Assembly: GCA_039961675.1 (NCBI GenBank)
Contig: JABRWC010000093.1
Span: 1-59,814 of the forward strand
Reading direction: 5' to 3'
DNA from: JABRWC01 sp039961675
GTDB lineage: Bacteria > Planctomycetota > Phycisphaerae > UBA1845 > Fen-1342
Length of the DNA stretch: 59,814 bases
A program made the translations under genes and the position numbers. A model generated the notes under the pieces. It had not been told where the DNA came from. It was given only the letters and a program-made list of their open reading frames with translations, and ran no database searches. Positions within the stretch are counted from its first letter, which is position 1. The number at the start of each line of letters is the position of its first letter. Positions 8,681-16,326 of this stretch are shown here, in pieces.

Positions 8681-9019
8681 ATGCCGATTGAGAACTGGTC
8701 GGAATCGATCCTGCTCGGGCACCTGGCGGACGACCCGCAGTTCACGGACGACATCACGGCGATCATCGAGCAGTGCTCGAACCATCCGCAGATTGACGTG
8801 CTGCTGGACTTCTCGAATGTCAACTATCTCAATTCGTCCAACATCGCCAAGCTGCTGAAGCTGCGGAAGCTGGTCGCGATCACGAACGACCGCCGCCTGA
8901 AGCTGTGCTCGATCAACCGCCAGGTTTGGGGCGTGTTTCTCGTAACCGGGCTGGACCGCATCTACGACGTGGTTGACGACGTCAGCACCGGGCTGGCGAG
9001 CATGCAGATGGAACACTGA
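8681..9019 (+). CDS. STAS-domain anti-sigma factor antagonist-like protein
   Basis: This 112-residue protein is a single STAS domain. The central strand VDVLLDFSNVNYLNSSN is followed by IAKLLKLRKLV, and the two serines at 52-53 sit where SpoIIAA-type proteins are phosphorylated. STAS proteins bind and release anti-sigma kinases such as RsbW, but no kinase or phosphatase partner is in this window. The protein could instead regulate another process. The length matches the family, and a plausible promoter lies just upstream. Confidence 0.85.
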   Translation: MPIENWSESILLGHLADDPQFTDDITAIIEQCSNHPQIDVLLDFSNVNYLNSSNIAKLLKLRKLVAITNDRRLKLCSINRQVWGVFLVTGLDRIYDVVDDVSTGLASMQMEH

Positions 9020-9167
9020 GCCGCGCGTCCACGCTCGCCGATCGCGCCTTTATCCAGAAGAACGCCAACAACTCACCAGCGACTCCACGGCCGCATCAAA
9101 CCGCTCCCCGACGGACGCGGCGCGGCCGAAACACCGTGCGACACTCGAGTTCGCTTGCGAGCGAGAT

Positions 9168-10115
9168 TCACGCCGGCAGTTCGCGCAGGCAGGCGCGGAT
9201 CAGCATGTTCTGGCGCGCGTGGTAGCCAAACAGCACCATCGGGTGCGTGAGCTGGCCCAGCCGCCGCACGAACCGGCACGTACTGCGCTCCCAGGCGCTG
9301 GTCGCATCCTGGATGCGCCGCTCGATGTTCCGCTGGATCAGGATCCAGACGTCTTCGCGCAGGCGCTCCGGCGTGCCGAACGCGCCGCAGGGTTCAGCCA
9401 AGCCGGCGCGGATGTTCGCCAGCACCTCCTCGCGCGTGGCGCCCTGCGTCCAGGTGTAGGTGGTCCCGACGCGGTGCGTGTGCGAGTCGCTCCCGCCCAC
9501 GAGCGTCTTACCGTGCCCGCGGGTGGCGTACCACGCGAACACGTTGTGGGCGTAGCTGCGCGTGCCGTTGATCCCCTCGAAGACGTCGAACAGCTCCAGC
9601 ATCGTCTCGATCTGCGAGCGGTGCAGCACGCGGTGCTGCTGCGTCCAGGTCATGTGGTTCAGCACCGCCAGCTTGTCGATCGACCGCACGTACGCCGCGA
9701 ACTCGCGGATGTTCCCGCGCAGGCGCTGAATCTCGGCGTGCTCGGCCTCGTCGATCCCGTAGACGTTGACGTGCACGATCGTGCCATCCTCGGGGAAGCG
9801 GACCGAAACCTCCTCGCCGACGATGAAATCGTCGAGATCGCCGCGCTCGTCCAGCAGGCGCTTGCAACCGTCGATCGTGTCGTGGTCGGTGATCGTCACG
9901 TAGTCCATGCCGCGGGACTTGGCCAGGTCGTAGGTTTCGGCGGGTTCCAGCAGGGGGTGAAACACGGCGCCGGGGAGGTAGCGGATTCGTTCGTCGGATG
10001 CACTCGAGTGGCAGTGCAGATCGATGCGGACACCCGGTCGCCGCCGCCAGACGGGCGGCGCGCACGGCGTCCGCGACGTACAGTACTCCAGCGGCGGGGT
10101 CAGCAGATCGGACAT
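9168..10115 (-). CDS. PHP-domain phosphoesterase
   Basis: The ATG at 10115 gives a 315-residue protein. It carries the PHP metal motifs: IDLHCHSSASD (31-41), ITDHDTIDG (76-84), GEEVSV, a histidine in LAVLNHMTW and GGSDSHTHR near 220. PHP proteins hydrolyse phosphate esters using two or three divalent metals; the family includes histidinol phosphatase and polymerase-associated domains, and this protein's substrate is unknown. The C-terminal ~80 residues (LIQRNIERRIQD...) are helical. The frame extends upstream of 10115 as a basic shadow. Start choice moderate, family firm. Confidence 0.88.
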   Translation of the reverse strand: MSDLLTPPLEYCTSRTPCAPPVWRRRPGVRIDLHCHSSASDERIRYLPGAVFHPLLEPAETYDLAKSRGMDYVTITDHDTIDGCKRLLDERGDLDDFIVGEEVSVRFPEDGTIVHVNVYGIDEAEHAEIQRLRGNIREFAAYVRSIDKLAVLNHMTWTQQHRVLHRSQIETMLELFDVFEGINGTRSYAHNVFAWYATRGHGKTLVGGSDSHTHRVGTTYTWTQGATREEVLANIRAGLAEPCGAFGTPERLREDVWILIQRNIERRIQDATSAWERSTCRFVRRLGQLTHPMVLFGYHARQNMLIRACLRELPA

Positions 10116-10296
10116 GGCCGGTCGTTCCACGCCTGATGGACAGCCGCTCCCCGGCCGTGCCCTCTGATGGTCGTCGCGCCGGGTGAAGGTCGCGCCTCGC
10201 ACGCGCAAATTCCGTGCAAAGTGTCTCGCGGCGAGCGCTGCCGCAAAGTTCGCCGCGCCCCTGCCGCACGCCCCCGACAGCGGCCCGGCCCTGCGG

Positions 10297-13200
10297 CTAC
10301 CGCCGTCGCACTCGCAACTGTACGGCGTGTCCTTCGATCGTCAAGTCCGTCGCGTCGCCCGGCGGCGCCGGGGCGTATTCGATCGTATCGGCCAGGCACT
10401 CGGTTCGCAGCAGCGACTCGAACTTTCTGACCACCTCCGCGAACACCGGCTCGGCCGCGAGCGACACGGCGATGCGCGATTCGTACGCGAGATCCTGCTC
10501 CTTCCGCGCGGCCTGCACGTGATGGATCAACTCGCGTATCAACGCTTCCTCGCGAAGCTCGGGCGAGATTGCCGTGCTGACGACGACGACGCCGACGCGG
10601 CCCTGCGCCGCGGACCAGCCTTCCCGGGGTTCCAGGCGAATTTCGACCTCGTCCGGCGAAAGCGTGACGGGCTGGCCGTCCACGTCCAGGCTCAAGGCGC
10701 CGGTGTCCGCCAGGGTCCGCCGAGCGGAAGCCGCGTCGGGCAGCTTGCCGAGCACGGCGGCGATCTTCGGGGCGAGCTTGCCGAACTTCGGGCCGATGGC
10801 CTTGAAGTTGGGCTTGACCTGGTACGTCACGTAGTGGTCCGCCTCGGCGGTGAAGTCGACGCGCTTGACGTTCAGTTCCTCGGCGATGAGCGCTGCGTGC
10901 GATTGCAGCCAGTGCTCGTGTTCGCGGCGGGCGAGGATGATCTCGACCCGGGCGAGCGGCTGGCGGACTTTGAGCTTGGCGTCGGTTCGGGCGGCGCGGC
11001 CGAGGGAGACGATCTCGCGCACGACGTCCATCTCGGCAGCCAGTTCCTCGTCGATCAGCGCCGGGTCCGCGACGGGGTAGTCGCAGAGGTGGACGGAAAT
11101 CGGGCTTGGGGACGGGGGATCGAGGAGCGTGGAGCCCGCCACGGCGGGCTGGCTCGTTTGCCGTTCACCGATCTCTGATCCCTGATTTCTGATTCCCGTC
11201 AGGTTCTGGTACATCGTCTCCGCGAAGAACGGCGTGAACGGGGCGATGAGCATGCTGAGGGTCAGCAGGCACTCGTACAGCGTGTGATAGGCGTCCCACT
11301 TGTCCTGGTTCCCATTCCCGGCCGCGTTCACCGCTCGCCAGAATCGCTCGCGCGAGCGGCGGACGTACCAGTTGCTCAGGGCCTCGACGAAGTCGCTCAG
11401 CCGCTGGGCGGCGGGGTAGTTCTCGAAGCGGTCCATGCTCTCACGGACGGCGCGGATGGTGCGGTGCAGCTCGCTGAGGATCCAGCGGTCGAGCTCGCCG
11501 CGCTGGGCGGGCGGGCGCCAGCCTGCGCCGCGCGGAGTCGCGGTTTGCGCGCTGCGCGTTGCGAGTTCAGAAGTGGGCACGGAGCGGTCTTGCGACTCGC
11601 CGCTCTTGACTGGTAACCTGAAACTCGCCTCGAAGCCGTCGATGTTGGCGTAGATGTTGAAAAAGCTCAGGACGTTGTAGAGCTTGACCAGGAACTCGCG
11701 CTGCGTGTCGCGGATGGCCGCTTCCTGGAAGCGCACGCTGGTCCAGGGGGTCTGGGCGGAGAAGAAGTACCAGCGCATGGCGTCGGCGCCGTAGTGGTCG
11801 AAGACGTACGACGGCTCGCGGTAATTCTTTTTGCGCTTGGACATCTTCAGCCCGTCCTCGCCCATCATGTGGCCGAGGACGATGCAGGTGCGGAAAGGCA
11901 GGGGGTACCTTCCGATCGGCGCATCGGGGCCGCTGCGATCGCGGCAAGGCGGAGCCGTTGTGAAGCTGTCGACGGGCCCCGCGAACAAGAGCGTGCTGAT
12001 CGCCAGCAGACCGTAAAACCAGCCGCGAGTCTGATCGATCGCCTCACTGATGAAATCAGCGGGAAACCGCTGCGCCAGCATCTCCTCGCTGCCCGGCGCA
12101 TGCGGAAAGCCCCACTGGGCGAACGGCATGCTGCCGGCGTCCCACCAACAGTCGATCACTTCCGGTACGCGGCGCATGCGAGCGGGCCGAACGCCGGCGA
12201 CAGTCTGGTCGGCGGGCTTCCTCGCTTGCGCTCTGGATTGGGCTCCGCCCGCTGCGGCAGGCGTCGATCCCTCCGCGGATTCGTGGCTTCGCAAAGTCGT
12301 GGCTGAGCAGCCGCACTCGTACGTCCACGCATCGATGTACGGCTTGTGCACGCGCAGGTGGTCGGGCAGCGTCTCGCCCTCGGCCGCGTGTTCGGCAACC
12401 TTGGCCTTCCAGTAGCCCTGCGGGTATTCGTCGGTCGCGTCCGTCGCGCCGGGCTTGGACTGAAGCTCCGCAAACGAACCAATCGCTTCCATCCGGCCGC
12501 ACTTTTCACATTGCCAGATCGGCAGCGGCGTGCCCCAATAGCGTTCGCGCGACAGCGCCCAATCGACGTTGTTGCGCAGGAAGTCGCCGAAGCGGCCTTC
12601 CTTGATGTGCTCCGGAAGCCAGTGGATGACGGCGTTGTTCTTGAGGAACTCATCCTTGAACTGGCTGGTGCGGACAAACCAGCTCTTGCGAGCGTACTGG
12701 ATCAACGGGTCATTCTCGGCCCGCGGGCAGAACGGGTACTCGTGGCGGTAGACCTCCTGATGGTAAAGCAGCGGCGTGCCCCAGCGCGTCTTGCGCTCGT
12801 CGCGCAGCTCGCGGATGATCTCCTTGTCGCAGTCCTTGACCCACCGGCCGCGGTAGCGCTCGGGCGCGTCGTCGTTGAACGTGCCGTCGGGGTTGACGGC
12901 GTTGAGGAGCGGGATCGCGCCCGGGTCTTCGAAGCGCTTGCGCTCCTCCTGGAGCAGGTTGAAATCCACTTCGCCGAAGGCCGGCGCCTCGTGCACCAAC
13001 CCCGTTCCACTCTCGATGGTGACGAAGTCGGCGGCCAGGACGCGCCAGCCGACGGACTCCTGCCCGCCGGCGCGCAACGGCGCCTCCACCTCGTGTGTGA
13101 ATTGGGCGGCATCGTTCGCCTGGCTCAACCGAACGTGAGCGCGCCGGCCCGATGCGGAGTGGTCGCCGAAGCGGGCCCACGGCCTGTCGTAGTAAGCGTC

Positions 13201-14292
13201 GCTGAACGGTGGCAAGTACTGAAGGCCGACAAGATCGGCCCCCTTGCAGGTTGAGACGACCCGCAACTCGCGCTTGACCTTCTTCGCGACCGACTCGACC
13301 AGGTCCTTCGCGATGTACAGGTACTCCGGCTGGCCGCCTTCCGGTCCAGGGTCTTCGACCAGCGCGTACTCCAGGTCGGGATGCACCGCGACGAAATGGT
13401 TGCTGACGAGCGTCCAGGGCGTGGTGGTCCAGACAAGCAGGCTGACCCGATCCCTCCAAGCGCCGCATGGCATCGCACCGCTTTCGTAGAGCAAAGCTCC
13501 GCTTTCGTAGAGCAAAGCTCCGCTTTGCTCCTGGAACCCAGATGCGGCCTCTGCCGCGGGCTGTGAACCGGAGGTTTGCGCCTCCGCGCGTGGGGAACGA
13601 GATGTCTGCGCGACCGCCGGTGGCAAACCAGAGGTTTGCACTACGGAAGATTTCACGACGGGGAATTTCACGAACACGCTTGGGTCATCGACCGTGCGGT
13701 AGCCTTCGCCGACTTCGCCGCTGGACAGCGCGGTGCCGCCTTGCGCCCACCACCAGACCACCTTGTGGCCCTGATAGAGCAGCCCGCGCTCGAAGAGCGT
13801 CTTGAGGCTCCACCAGACGCTCTCGACGTAGCTCTTGTGGAACGTGACGTATGCGTCCTGAAGGTTCACCCAGAACCCCAGCCGGCGGGTCATCTCCTCC
13901 CACTCGCGCGTATAGCGGAAGACGCTCTGGATGCACCTCAGGTTGAACTTCTCGACGCCGTAGGCCTCGATCTCGTCCTTGCCGTGAATGCCCAGCTCTT
14001 TGCAGACCTCGACCTCGACCGGCAGGCCGTGCGTGTCCCAGCCGGCCTTGCGCTCGACCAGGTAGCCGCACATCGTGCGGTAGCGCGGGAACAGGTCTTT
14101 GATCGCGCGCGTCAGGCAGTGGCCGGGGTGCGGCAAGCCGTTGGCGGTGGGCGGACCCTCGAAGAACACGAAGCGCGGCGCGCTTTCGCGCAGTCTCAAG
14201 GACTGCTCGAAAACGCCGTTCTTCTCCCAGAATTCCAGGACGTTCCGCTCGGCCTGGGGGAAATCGAACTTCGACGGCAGCGGCTCAAACAT
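10297..14292 (-). CDS. ileS: Isoleucyl-tRNA synthetase (IleS2-type) with internal insertions
   Basis: The enzyme charges tRNA-Ile. Visible motifs are HPGH (residues 55-58), the HIGH-type ATP site, and KMSKR (816-820). GWDTHGLPVE (84-93), the DDPSVFVKF stretch and GGTALSSGEV are typical of the eukaryote-like IleS2 class, which is usually insensitive to mupirocin; the bacterial class has GWDCHGLPIE. The editing domain (ESGTGLVHEAPAFGE) and a C-terminal anticodon-binding region are present. At 1331 residues it is about 200 longer than expected. The excess lies in five low-complexity patches at about residues 211-281, 662-705, 771-795, 895-931 and 1034-1066, listed separately. The frame is intact with no stop, so the protein is probably made whole. 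Confidence 0.93.
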   Translation of the reverse strand: MFEPLPSKFDFPQAERNVLEFWEKNGVFEQSLRLRESAPRFVFFEGPPTANGLPHPGHCLTRAIKDLFPRYRTMCGYLVERKAGWDTHGLPVEVEVCKELGIHGKDEIEAYGVEKFNLRCIQSVFRYTREWEEMTRRLGFWVNLQDAYVTFHKSYVESVWWSLKTLFERGLLYQGHKVVWWWAQGGTALSSGEVGEGYRTVDDPSVFVKFPVVKSSVVQTSGLPPAVAQTSRSPRAEAQTSGSQPAAEAASGFQEQSGALLYESGALLYESGAMPCGAWRDRVSLLVWTTTPWTLVSNHFVAVHPDLEYALVEDPGPEGGQPEYLYIAKDLVESVAKKVKRELRVVSTCKGADLVGLQYLPPFSDAYYDRPWARFGDHSASGRRAHVRLSQANDAAQFTHEVEAPLRAGGQESVGWRVLAADFVTIESGTGLVHEAPAFGEVDFNLLQEERKRFEDPGAIPLLNAVNPDGTFNDDAPERYRGRWVKDCDKEIIRELRDERKTRWGTPLLYHQEVYRHEYPFCPRAENDPLIQYARKSWFVRTSQFKDEFLKNNAVIHWLPEHIKEGRFGDFLRNNVDWALSRERYWGTPLPIWQCEKCGRMEAIGSFAELQSKPGATDATDEYPQGYWKAKVAEHAAEGETLPDHLRVHKPYIDAWTYECGCSATTLRSHESAEGSTPAAAGGAQSRAQARKPADQTVAGVRPARMRRVPEVIDCWWDAGSMPFAQWGFPHAPGSEEMLAQRFPADFISEAIDQTRGWFYGLLAISTLLFAGPVDSFTTAPPCRDRSGPDAPIGRYPLPFRTCIVLGHMMGEDGLKMSKRKKNYREPSYVFDHYGADAMRWYFFSAQTPWTSVRFQEAAIRDTQREFLVKLYNVLSFFNIYANIDGFEASFRLPVKSGESQDRSVPTSELATRSAQTATPRGAGWRPPAQRGELDRWILSELHRTIRAVRESMDRFENYPAAQRLSDFVEALSNWYVRRSRERFWRAVNAAGNGNQDKWDAYHTLYECLLTLSMLIAPFTPFFAETMYQNLTGIRNQGSEIGERQTSQPAVAGSTLLDPPSPSPISVHLCDYPVADPALIDEELAAEMDVVREIVSLGRAARTDAKLKVRQPLARVEIILARREHEHWLQSHAALIAEELNVKRVDFTAEADHYVTYQVKPNFKAIGPKFGKLAPKIAAVLGKLPDAASARRTLADTGALSLDVDGQPVTLSPDEVEIRLEPREGWSAAQGRVGVVVVSTAISPELREEALIRELIHHVQAARKEQDLAYESRIAVSLAAEPVFAEVVRKFESLLRTECLADTIEYAPAPPGDATDLTIEGHAVQLRVRRR
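11095..11193. repeat. ileS insertion E
   Basis: Residues ~1034-1066 separate ETMYQNLTG from SVHLCDYP. The DNA contains a perfect inverted repeat AGCCCGCC-AC-GGCGGGCT (11133-11150) and a short tandem motif (11171-11194) with repeated TGATT/TGATC. Neither looks like part of a normal synthetase gene. Confidence 0.6.
11500..11610. repeat. ileS insertion D
   Basis: Residues ~895-931 (GESQDRSVPTSELATRSAQ...) separate EASFRLP from GELDRWILSELHR. The DNA has gcgctgcgcgttgcgagttc (20 bases, 11550-11569), similar to the phrase actcgtaactcgcaactccg near 39500. Confidence 0.5.
11908..11982. repeat. ileS insertion C
   Basis: Residues ~771-795 are inserted between AISTLLF and YPLPFRTCIVLG, two stretches that normally lie close together. 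The sequence is proline-rich with no conserved motif. It is the weakest of the five as a repeat, supported mainly by position. Confidence 0.4.
12178..12309. repeat. ileS insertion B
   Basis: Residues ~662-705 are low-complexity (ATTLRSHESAEGSTPAAAG and so on) between WTYEC and MRRVPEVIDCWWDAGSMPFAQWG, which are conserved and normally joined by a few residues. The DNA contains the phrase ttcgtggcttcg (12280-12291), also seen at the start of a prepilin gene at 29734-29768. Confidence 0.55.
13450..13662. repeat. ileS insertion A: palindromic repeat block
   Basis: This block is translated as residues ~211-281 of IleRS. It holds a 21-base unit repeated twice in tandem (13480-13500 and 13501-13521, coding for SGALLYE twice) and three degenerate 30-base units (13555-13644, coding for VVQTSGLPPA, VAQTSRSPRA and EAQTSGSQPA). 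It also contains small perfect hairpins such as GAGCAAAGC/GCTTTGCTC. Their layout (GTAG, stem, CTC or TCC, stem) resembles the array at 54252. Boundaries are my estimate from the conserved parts on each side. Confidence 0.7.
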
Positions 14293-14485
14293 CGCTCACT
14301 CCGAACCTCACGCCTTCATCGCCTCGCATTCCGTTCGCGCGGACTGTGCATACTGCCCGCGCGTGGCCGCGTGGTCCGCTTCTACTGGCACGGCGCCCGC
14401 GCCAACACCGGGGTGGGCAAGAAGCCCGCGCTCGCCAATCCGACAGCATGATGACCGCGCCACTCAGAGCGCTCCAACCGCCGCA

Positions 14486-15964
14486 CTACTCCGCGCCTCC
14501 CGAGGCGATCGGCGCCGCGGCGGGACTGTCCGCGGGCCGCGGGGCGGCGTGCGCCGCCGGCTCGAACAGCCGTATCCTTCGCCACACCCCTGCACGCCAG
14601 CGGCGCCGCAGCAGCACTCCCAGCACGATGATGTACGCGGCGCACATCATCCACGGGCCGTGCACGCCCCACGAGCGCGCAAAGACCGTCATGCAATAGC
14701 CGCCGGCGACGAAGATGCCCCAGCAGCACACCGCGAACAGGATCGCCGGCACGCGCGTATCGCCCGCGCCGCGCGCCGCGAAGCTGTACGTGATGCACAT
14801 CGCGTCCGAGACCTGGAACGCCGCCACCCACAGCAGCGTCACCGCGCCTGCCGACACCACCGCGTCATGCAGCGCGCGGTCCGGCTCGAAGCACAGCAGC
14901 GCCGACAGCGGCCGGCCCAGGGCCGCGAACACGACCGTCATCAAACCCATGTACCCGAAGATCACGCGCCACGCGACGCGCACGCGGTGATCGGCCTCGT
15001 CCGGCCGCGCCGCGCCGACCGCGTTCCCCACCTGCGTGGTCAGCGCCATGCCGATGCCCAGCGCCGGCATGAACGACAGGTGCATGAACTGGATCGCCAG
15101 GTTCGAGCCGGCCATGGCCACTTCACCGAACGGCGGCATCATCAGTTGCAGGAACACCAGCCACGCGCCGATGTCCACCAGCCATTGCATCGAGATCGGC
15201 CCGCCGATGCGGACCAGCTCGGCGAGCTTGCGCGCGTCGAGCCGCACGCCGCGCCGCGTGTTGTACCGCGCGTCGATGCCGGAGCTCAGCAGCGGCGCGC
15301 ACAGCACGGCCAGCCGTACGCACCACGCCAGCACCGTCGCGATCCCGCTGCCCGCGATGCCCAGCGCGGGGAATCCGAAGTGCCCGAAGATCAGCACGTA
15401 GTTTCCGACCGCGATCGTCACGAGCGAAGCGACCACCGCGAGCAGTCCAAGCCGCGGGCGGCGGATGCCGTTGTAGAAGCTCTCCAGCCCCGCGCAAGCG
15501 GTCATCGGCCCGATCGCCCACAGCGCGTACGAGAGAAACTGAATCTCCATCGCCTGCACCGCGGTCGGATGCCGACCGGCATCGCCGATCAGCGCGAACC
15601 ACTGCGGCGTGAAGTACGCCACGGGCGCGCTCAGCAGCGCCGCCACCCCCGCCAGGTACAACGATTGCCACACGTACGCGCCGGCGCGCTGCGGCTCGCC
15701 GCGGCCGTCGGCCTGCGAGACAAACGTCTGCACCGCTTGCGCCATGCCCATTCCCAGGCAGGCGATCGTAAACAGCAGCAGCGTGGAGGGCGAGATCGCC
15801 GCCTGCGCCGCCGTGCCAAGCTGCGAGACCATCGCGAAGTCGATGAAACCCATCAGCATGCGCGATACGGTGATGCCGATCATCGGCAGCGCCAGCACCA
15901 GCAGCGCCGCCGTCGGCCCACGCGCGGCATCGCTCACTTCGAACTGTTTCGTCGCCGCCGACAA
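14486..15964 (-). CDS. MATE-family efflux transporter
   Basis: This 492-residue membrane protein has about 12 hydrophobic segments. It opens with a TTG codon (GGGGAG about 8 nt upstream), then AALLVLALPMIGITVSRMLM and MGFIDFAMVSQLGTAA, the classic MATE/DinF N-terminus with a conserved Asp and polar residues in helix 1. The second half repeats the pattern (LAIQFMHLSFMPALGIG). MATE pumps export cationic drugs and toxins using H+ or Na+ gradients. A strong terminator sits 51 bases upstream of the start (16015-16046), which suggests possible attenuation. The following ileS gene is about 190 bases downstream on the same strand. Confidence 0.85.
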   Translation of the reverse strand: MSAATKQFEVSDAARGPTAALLVLALPMIGITVSRMLMGFIDFAMVSQLGTAAQAAISPSTLLLFTIACLGMGMAQAVQTFVSQADGRGEPQRAGAYVWQSLYLAGVAALLSAPVAYFTPQWFALIGDAGRHPTAVQAMEIQFLSYALWAIGPMTACAGLESFYNGIRRPRLGLLAVVASLVTIAVGNYVLIFGHFGFPALGIAGSGIATVLAWCVRLAVLCAPLLSSGIDARYNTRRGVRLDARKLAELVRIGGPISMQWLVDIGAWLVFLQLMMPPFGEVAMAGSNLAIQFMHLSFMPALGIGMALTTQVGNAVGAARPDEADHRVRVAWRVIFGYMGLMTVVFAALGRPLSALLCFEPDRALHDAVVSAGAVTLLWVAAFQVSDAMCITYSFAARGAGDTRVPAILFAVCCWGIFVAGGYCMTVFARSWGVHGPWMMCAAYIIVLGVLLRRRWRAGVWRRIRLFEPAAHAAPRPADSPAAAPIASGGAE

Positions 15965-16014
15965 TCCGCCGCTCCCCGGGTCCGACCCGGTTGCGCCCCT
16001 GGTTCAAGTCCAAC

Positions 16015-16046
16015 AAAAAACCTCGGTCGAGCCGTGCTCGCCGAGG
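16015..16046 (-). terminator. Rho-independent terminator / possible attenuator before MATE gene
   Basis: On the minus strand the stem is CCTCGG + CGAGC, loop ACG, GCTCG, a bulged A, and CCGAGG (16021-16046). It is followed by six T residues (AAAAAA on the plus strand at 16015-16020). No minus-strand gene ends just upstream, so the terminator most likely controls readthrough into the MATE gene or ends a short leader transcript. Confidence 0.65.
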
Positions 16047-16078
16047 TCCTCGCTGTTCGATGCGCTGCGCTGCGAAAG

Positions 16079-16144
16079 CTAGGTCGGCGGGCGTGGCTCC
16101 GGGCCAACGATGCGGCGATCCGGAATAATGGCGATGACCTTCAT
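16079..16144 (-). CDS. Possible 21-codon leader peptide upstream of MATE terminator
   Basis: An ATG at 16144 opens a 21-codon frame (MKVIAIIPDRRIVGP...) ending in TAG at 16079-16081, 33 bases before the terminator stem. If translated it could act as a sensing leader whose stalling changes terminator formation, as known for several antibiotic-inducible genes. No strong ribosome-binding site is visible (GGGAAAGG lies about 20 bases upstream). It is given with low confidence because any short frame may arise by chance. Confidence 0.2.
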   Translation of the reverse strand: MKVIAIIPDRRIVGPEPRPPT

Positions 16145-16326
16145 GTCCGGTCCCGCGGAGCCTTTCCCGGCCGACGGTGAACGCCAACTTCGTACGCGGC
16201 GTACGCCTTGTAGCGGCGCGGCCGGCTCCAGTCAAGCCGGCCGTTCAAATCCTCGCCCGGCCCTATAATGGCGGCCGCCGGGACTTGCGGTACTGTTGTA
16301 GATCGTGACAGGACGGAGCCGCGGCG

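Noticed and set aside
15123..16235. A 370-residue minus-strand frame overlapping the MATE gene
   Set aside because: It is a shadow of the MATE gene and its leader; it has no recognisable motif and is rich in Arg, Ala and Gly.
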